Assembly (NCBI RefSeq): GCF_023159225.1
Contig: NC_063168.1
Span: forward strand, 57,639,398-57,703,397
Length of the DNA: 64,000 nucleotides
From: Perognathus longimembris pacificus
Lineage: Eukaryota > Chordata > Mammalia > Rodentia > Heteromyidae
Direction: 5' to 3'
Shown here: piece by piece, positions 59,443 through 64,000 of the stretch
Layout: each line of letters begins with the position of its first letter
Position numbering within the stretch: the stretch's first letter is position 1
Notes under the pieces: generated by a model
Seen by the model: only the letters and a program-made list of their open reading frames with translations
What the model was told of the DNA's origin: nothing
The model's database searches: none
Program-made: the position numbers and the translations under genes

Positions 59443-59685
59443 TTTAATTTTTTAATGTTTTATTATTGTTCTAAAGGTGATATACAGACAGGTTACAGTT
59501 ACAGAAGTCAGGTAATGATTATTTTACTTTTTAGACAATATCACCCCTTCCCTTGCTCTCTCCCAGTTTTTCCCTCTAGGCCCCACCCACAAATTGTGTA
59601 GTTCATTTTCAACATAGTGTCTAGTGAATACCACTGCTACATTTGCTCACCCTTTTCCCCTGCATTTCTGTGTCTCTCTTACCTT
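59443..59685 (-). mobile_element. L1-like 3' end repeat, copy 3 of 3
   Basis: Same family within intron 1; keeps CATAGTGTCTAGTGAATACC and CATTTGCTCACCC. It is the most diverged of the three by eye. Confidence 0.55.
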
Positions 59686-59834
59686 CCCAAAGACAGATAC
59701 ATGAACAAATAGACAAAAAGAAAATATAAACAGTGCAAAAACCTCTTATTTCAATTTCCTGGAATTGATTTCAGTAAATATCATTTTATATGATCAGAGG
59801 AGAATATGTATTTTTACTTTTTTAAGGTTTGGTG

Positions 59835-60100
59835 GTTTGTATTGCAGCTATGCAACTACTCAATTCTATAGCTGCTGTGTGAAAGACAATATGTAAATGA
59901 GGGAGTATGACTGTGTTCAGTAATACTTTATTGAATTTCAAACTGAAATTTGAACTAACTTCTTTTTGCATTTTGTGAGATATTATTCTTCTATTTGTAT
60001 TACCATCAAATATTTAGAAATGCAAAACCTATTCTTTGCATGTGGGATGCACTAAGTCAGATGGCAGGCCACATTCAGCCTGCAGACTTCGCTGTTTCCA
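59835..60100 (+). mobile_element. hAT-type DNA transposon relic, same family as at 2.1 kb
   Basis: GCAACTACTCAATTCTATAGC, GACAATATGTAAATGAGGG, TACTTTATTGAATTTCAAAC and GCAGGCCACATTCAGCC match the family in order. An ~85-base non-matching segment interrupts it. Confidence 0.6.
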
Positions 60101-60479
60101 AAGTCTTGGTCCTTTTTTATAGACAAGAAGATATTTAACAATTAGTTGTGCTACTGGTATGTTACTGACATGGTACTTCCAATCAAAACTCATGTTGAGG
60201 ATTCAGTCTTTTATTTCTGGGTCAAAAATGAAGTATCGAGGAGTGAGATGGGACACTGGACAGGCATTCAGGACCCTAGAAATTGAGTAGGACATTGGCT
60301 GACATGAGTGCCCCATACTGTAACTGATCTGAAATCTATGCCTCTTATACGTAAAAGGTAGAGGCTTAACTGCAGAGAATGCAACCACATGGTATAAACT
60401 TCAGAATTGTAGAAAAAACAGATTTATCATTTTTGCATCTAGGGTGAAATGATAGAGAAGCAATACTGAGCCCCTAACA

Positions 60480-60670
60480 ATCAATCACTAGGTCCTTTCT
60501 GCGTTAGTCATCTATTCTTCATGACAGTCCTGTGCGGAAGGCATCCAATCTTTGTCTTTCAAAAGAGCACCAAGGCTTCAGAATATTCGGTGACTTTCTC
60601 AAGGTCTGGCTGCTCACAAGCAAGCAGAGGAGGTAGATTCTAAACCAGATCTGACTGGCCTCAGAGCTCC
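60480..60670 (-). mobile_element. MIR-like SINE, antisense in intron 1
   Basis: TCATGACAGTCCTGTGCGGA, a diverged core, and GTAGATTCTAAACCAGATCTG occupy MIR positions. Confidence 0.5.
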
Positions 60671-61079
60671 CCTCTTCTTTACATTTTACCCTCTTTTCTG
60701 CATCACCTTGCTCACCCCAAGCTTCCTTCTTTCTCTCTACAGTCACACCAAATCTGGTCTCTTGAAAGTGAAGACTTGAGTGGTTTTTTTTTTTTTTTTC
60801 CCCTAGCAACCAACCTCTAGAGCCTACATTTGTTCTGCTTCCCAGAATTATATACATGTTGTTTGGATCAGAAACTGCTGAGTGGAATAGTTTTGTATCA
60901 GAACCCATCTCTTCCAGGATGAGTCATTTATAGCCATATTCAAGGGGAAAAAAAACACTTCACAATGTTTTTAGAGAGAAATATGTGTTTATTGCTATCT
61001 GGCATGTCCTTATGAACATGCCTCTGTTGTAGAAGGCTGGGAATGTTTCTGCTCCTAGACTTCAACGTTCAAAAAGGAA

Positions 61080-61580
61080 GTCTCTAAAGTATCATATTCC
61101 TCGGAGCGTTAAGGTGTTTCAAAAATGCCCGAAGACTGATTACAAACAGGAAAGTAAGGAATTAGTCAACAGATGCTCAAAATACAAAGGCCATAATGGA
61201 TGACTAAAACCTCCCCAACATCACCCCTTAGAGACGAATCTTCCTGAATCTAGCTTAATAACACCAATTATTTGGTTGTTTGTGCTGAGGAGTTGAAAGC
61301 TATCATGTGCTGGTAAAATACTCAGCATGGAGCAGTAATTATAGATCAGCTGATAATAGAGAATGCATTGGTTTGCCTGCTAATTAGATTATTAACACTC
61401 AAAACAAATACCTGCTATTAACCATAAAGGCTGCATTTATGATATTGTCTACTTTTTAAACTTGTTCCTTTTAATAAGTGTGCTGTTTTCTTTCTGTGCC
61501 ATGACTCCTCATTTCCCTATCGTATGGAATCTGATTATTTATTAAGCTGCCATTAAATTGTTTTCATTCATAGAAGGAAG
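61080..61580. promoter_or_regulatory. Candidate conserved enhancer block in intron 1
   Basis: Repeat-free and AT-rich but not simple: GCAGTAATTATAG, CTGCTAATTAGATTATTAAC, GATTATTTATTAAGC and CATTAAATTG. TAATTA and TTAAT cores are spaced through 300 bases. Confidence 0.4.
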
Positions 61581-63331
61581 TCAAGAGAGCTGGAATATGT
61601 TGAGTGTGGTATATTGGCCCTTGATGGAATGTAGTATGTCTTCTTTAGAGAGGAATTGGTTTACTCTGGGGCCAATTCAGCCTTTGCCAAGGGCTTGGAG
61701 TCTTTTTGAAGAGTGAGTGATCATTGGAGTTTGCCTATAAAACCCATGTTCTGTGAAACTACTAAAAAATGACCTAGTTTCTTTTTCTGGTAACATTTGA
61801 GGTTGGGCCCTTGTTATCTGGACATAGGGAGGAAGGAGTCAGCATTTGGGCCTGACAGATGCCTTCATTCCCCCACCTATTCTACCAAATAGGGCATCTT
61901 CCTACAAGTAGGTTGACTTCAGGTCCCCAGCAGTACAAGATGCCAACTGCTTCCATCCCATGGTAGCTTTGAGTACTGGAGGTAGGGTAATCGGAAGGGG
62001 CTCTTGGGAGTGCTAGAGGATTTCTGACCCTGCCTTCCATATATGGTACAAGTAACTGTCAGACATCCTGCATAAAATGTGACAAATGGAATTTATGGGT
62101 GGCTTTATTATATACTTGTAATCTATACAGGAGGAGAAGGTTCCCAGTAGAGAAAAGAGTATAACTGCCTTCTAGAAGTGCTAAGGAATTTTTCAGTGTT
62201 AAGTCATTCATTCTTTAAAACACTCCATCAAGTGGGCAGACTGAAATTTAGTGGCAGGATAGTCATAGCAGTTGCTTAAGGCTGATTCTTTCAGGATCCA
62301 ATAGAGCCTGAGTTATATCCATGGTTAACTTTTCTCCTTTGAATATTATCTCTAGAGAATGTGTTAGTTGTCCTTAGTTTACTGAAAAGTGACTTGACAT
62401 TCCAAAAGGTCCAGTAACTTTCCTCCTTTACATACCTTGTAAGTGGTGGAGTTGTCATATGATGCTGGAGCCCAGGTTGGGGTGCCATTGGGGCATTTGG
62501 CAAATAAAGATGAGTGAGCTCCTTGACAATGTGGGGAGATGGAGTAGGAAAATCTACTTTCAAGAGGCCAAAGGGTTACATGTGTCCATTCATCCAGCAA
62601 ATCTTTGCTGTGTGTGAAGCCCAGTGTTGGCTGGGTCTGAAGATGCTGAGCAGTGTTCTGCTATTCTTGCCCAGGGCAAATTCCTAGGAAGTGTAGAGCT
62701 TTTTACTGGGCCCTGGCCAGGTTTGTCTCTAGAACTCTGTCTCCCTCTTGCACATAACCTGTACCACTCTATTGCTAGAAAGAGGGACCTGAGTCCTAGA
62801 GACAGCTATGTAATGGTAGAAGCGATACACAGGTCAGATAAAAGTCTTTTCTTTCTTTTGAGTCACAGTGGAATCTGAGGCTTAGGGGATGGAGAGAATC
62901 TTCTCTGTGGCTTCATGGGGATAAAAGTTGGAGACAATTGCTTTTGAATTTACTTGGAGTTGTTCTGCAAGGTTGGCTTTCTTTCCCCAATCACGTCACT
63001 TTTCTGTTAGCTCGCAAAACTGTGGTTGAAGTTTAATCTCATTCTTAAAGCTGTTTCACGAAAATAGGAACCTGTTATTCCACAGGGCCACTTATTAGGA
63101 GAAGAAGGATTTAGGACGGTCTTTTATAGTCATTTTAGAGATTTTTGAAGAAGCATTTACCAGGATCCACTTGTCCCCAAAGTGGCTGCTGTTTCAGAAA
63201 CATAGAGTTAGTGCAAGGATAAAAGGAAGAGAAACCAGAGTCCGGAGGGGAAATAGGAAAGTGAGCAACCCACTTTCATTTAATCAATTAAGGATACCAT
63301 TATAGGTTCTATACTGTTTTGGATACTCTAA

Positions 63332-63386
63332 AACAGGGATCAGTCTATGGACCAAATTTAGCCCTATTTTTTTTTCCAAAAGTGGC
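63332..63386 (-). mobile_element. hAT-type DNA transposon end, antisense
   Basis: CAGGGATCAGTCTATGGACC and AAATTTAGCCC are the reverse terminal segment of the same family. It is cut off after about 50 bases by the following MER5A-like element. Confidence 0.5.
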
Positions 63387-63389
63387 TCA

Positions 63390-63540
63390 TTGGCTCAGGG
63401 GTATTGGTGTCACATGTAAATCTGTTAGAAATGCAGAATCTCAGGCCACTGAAGACCCACTGATTCAAAATCTCCTTTTAACATGATTCCTCAGTGGACC
63501 TGTGTGCAGTGAAATTTTGATAAGCCCTCTATTAAGTGAC
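63390..63540 (-). mobile_element. MER5A-like hAT element
   Basis: AAATCTGTTAGAAATGCAGA, ATCTCAGGCCACTGAAGACC and CCACTGATTCAAAATCTCC follow MER5A order. It sits beside the truncated hAT end at 63.33 kb. Confidence 0.55.
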
Positions 63541-64000
63541 AAGCTTATCTGTAAGAAGAGAATGCTATTTCACAAAATGAGGCCTTGAAATAGTGGCCAG
63601 TTTTTAATTTTTTCTTTGCATTAAATGGACTCTAAGCTCCTGTTCTCCCTTTGGTGTAGAGATTCCTTTTTCTCCTTACAGCCTCACAAGGATTCAGAGC
63701 TTTCTCCATGCTAGGAAATATAGAAAGAAGCTTTCATTTCCCAAGCATCATAGTCATAGCTGTAACATCATTGACCAGGTCCCTTAGCAGTCTGCTGTTC
63801 TTGGGTTGCTCCTAGTGATGCTAGGCATCTCCTGGTTTAGAGGCTGACTAAGGGATACCACCAGCCACTTTCCTTAGGCCCTGCTACCCCCAGGGCCACC
63901 TACCACTCTCTGGACTGGCTAACTCCCCCTCTCTTTCCACTCTAAGAAATTCCCTCTTTCATTCTCAAAGGCCATCAACTGCATTTTCCCTCTCTCTCTG

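Larger units (their letters stand above)
48936..64000 (+). other. GALNT14: GALNT14 intron 1 (5' part, runs off the window)
   Basis: The intron starts at the GT after codon 43 and continues past the window end. I see no second exon: no stretch matches the GALNT14 stem region that should follow ...TPK. A long first intron is expected for this gene. It holds two young antisense SINEs, L1, MIR and hAT relics, microsatellites and AT-rich blocks that may be enhancers. Confidence 0.85.

Noticed and set aside
60519..60908. 129-codon open frame on the minus strand
   Set aside because: Overlaps a MIR-like relic and a T-run; no motif.
1..64000. CRISPR arrays, phage or bacterial operons, retroviral genes
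   Set aside because: Regular spacers are absent, repeats are vertebrate microsatellites and SINEs, and no intact retroviral gag/pol/env frame is present.

Overview
This window is nuclear DNA from a rodent. It reads as almost wholly non-coding vertebrate sequence: AT-moderate, CpG-poor outside one island, without long intact reading frames, and full of microsatellites and interspersed repeats. The youngest and most abundant repeat is a dimeric ID-like SINE (head 'GGGCTGGGAATATGGCC', foot 'GGACTGGCC' plus A-tail). I recognise it from memory as the IDL-Geo type of geomyoid rodents (kangaroo rats, pocket mice, pocket gophers). Older B1/ID dimers, L2, MIR, an L3/CR1 remnant, L1 3' ends, hAT elements and MLT1-type LTR pieces make up the rest. 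Layout: bases 1 to about 48,000 are intergenic with no exon I can support, only repeats, simple sequence and a few candidate conserved regulatory blocks. From about 48,060 to 49,480 there is a strong CpG island. It contains the one gene part I can support, coding exon 1 of GALNT14 on the plus strand (ATG at 48,807, 43 codons, exon end 48,935, GT donor at 48,936). Bases 48,936 to 64,000 are the first part of GALNT14 intron 1, again with SINEs, L1, L2 and MIR pieces plus homeobox-rich AT blocks that look like enhancers. How the parts fit: the island is a TATA-less, housekeeping-style promoter. It carries an E-box, a GC box lying inside a perfect G-quadruplex motif, and a short CGG repeat about 310 bases upstream of the ATG. 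No ATG occurs on the plus strand for nearly 1 kb upstream of the start codon, which suits a GC-rich 5' leader. The most unusual items for follow-up are the promoter G-quadruplex, a SINE insertion at 13.25-13.56 kb that carries a second partial SINE and ends without a poly(A) between 16-bp direct repeats, antisense SINEs in intron 1 that offer splice-acceptor-like sites, and several homeobox-rich AT blocks. I found no CRISPR array, operon, bacterial gene or intact novel coding system. Repeat family names are from memory and the repeat boundaries are by eye.
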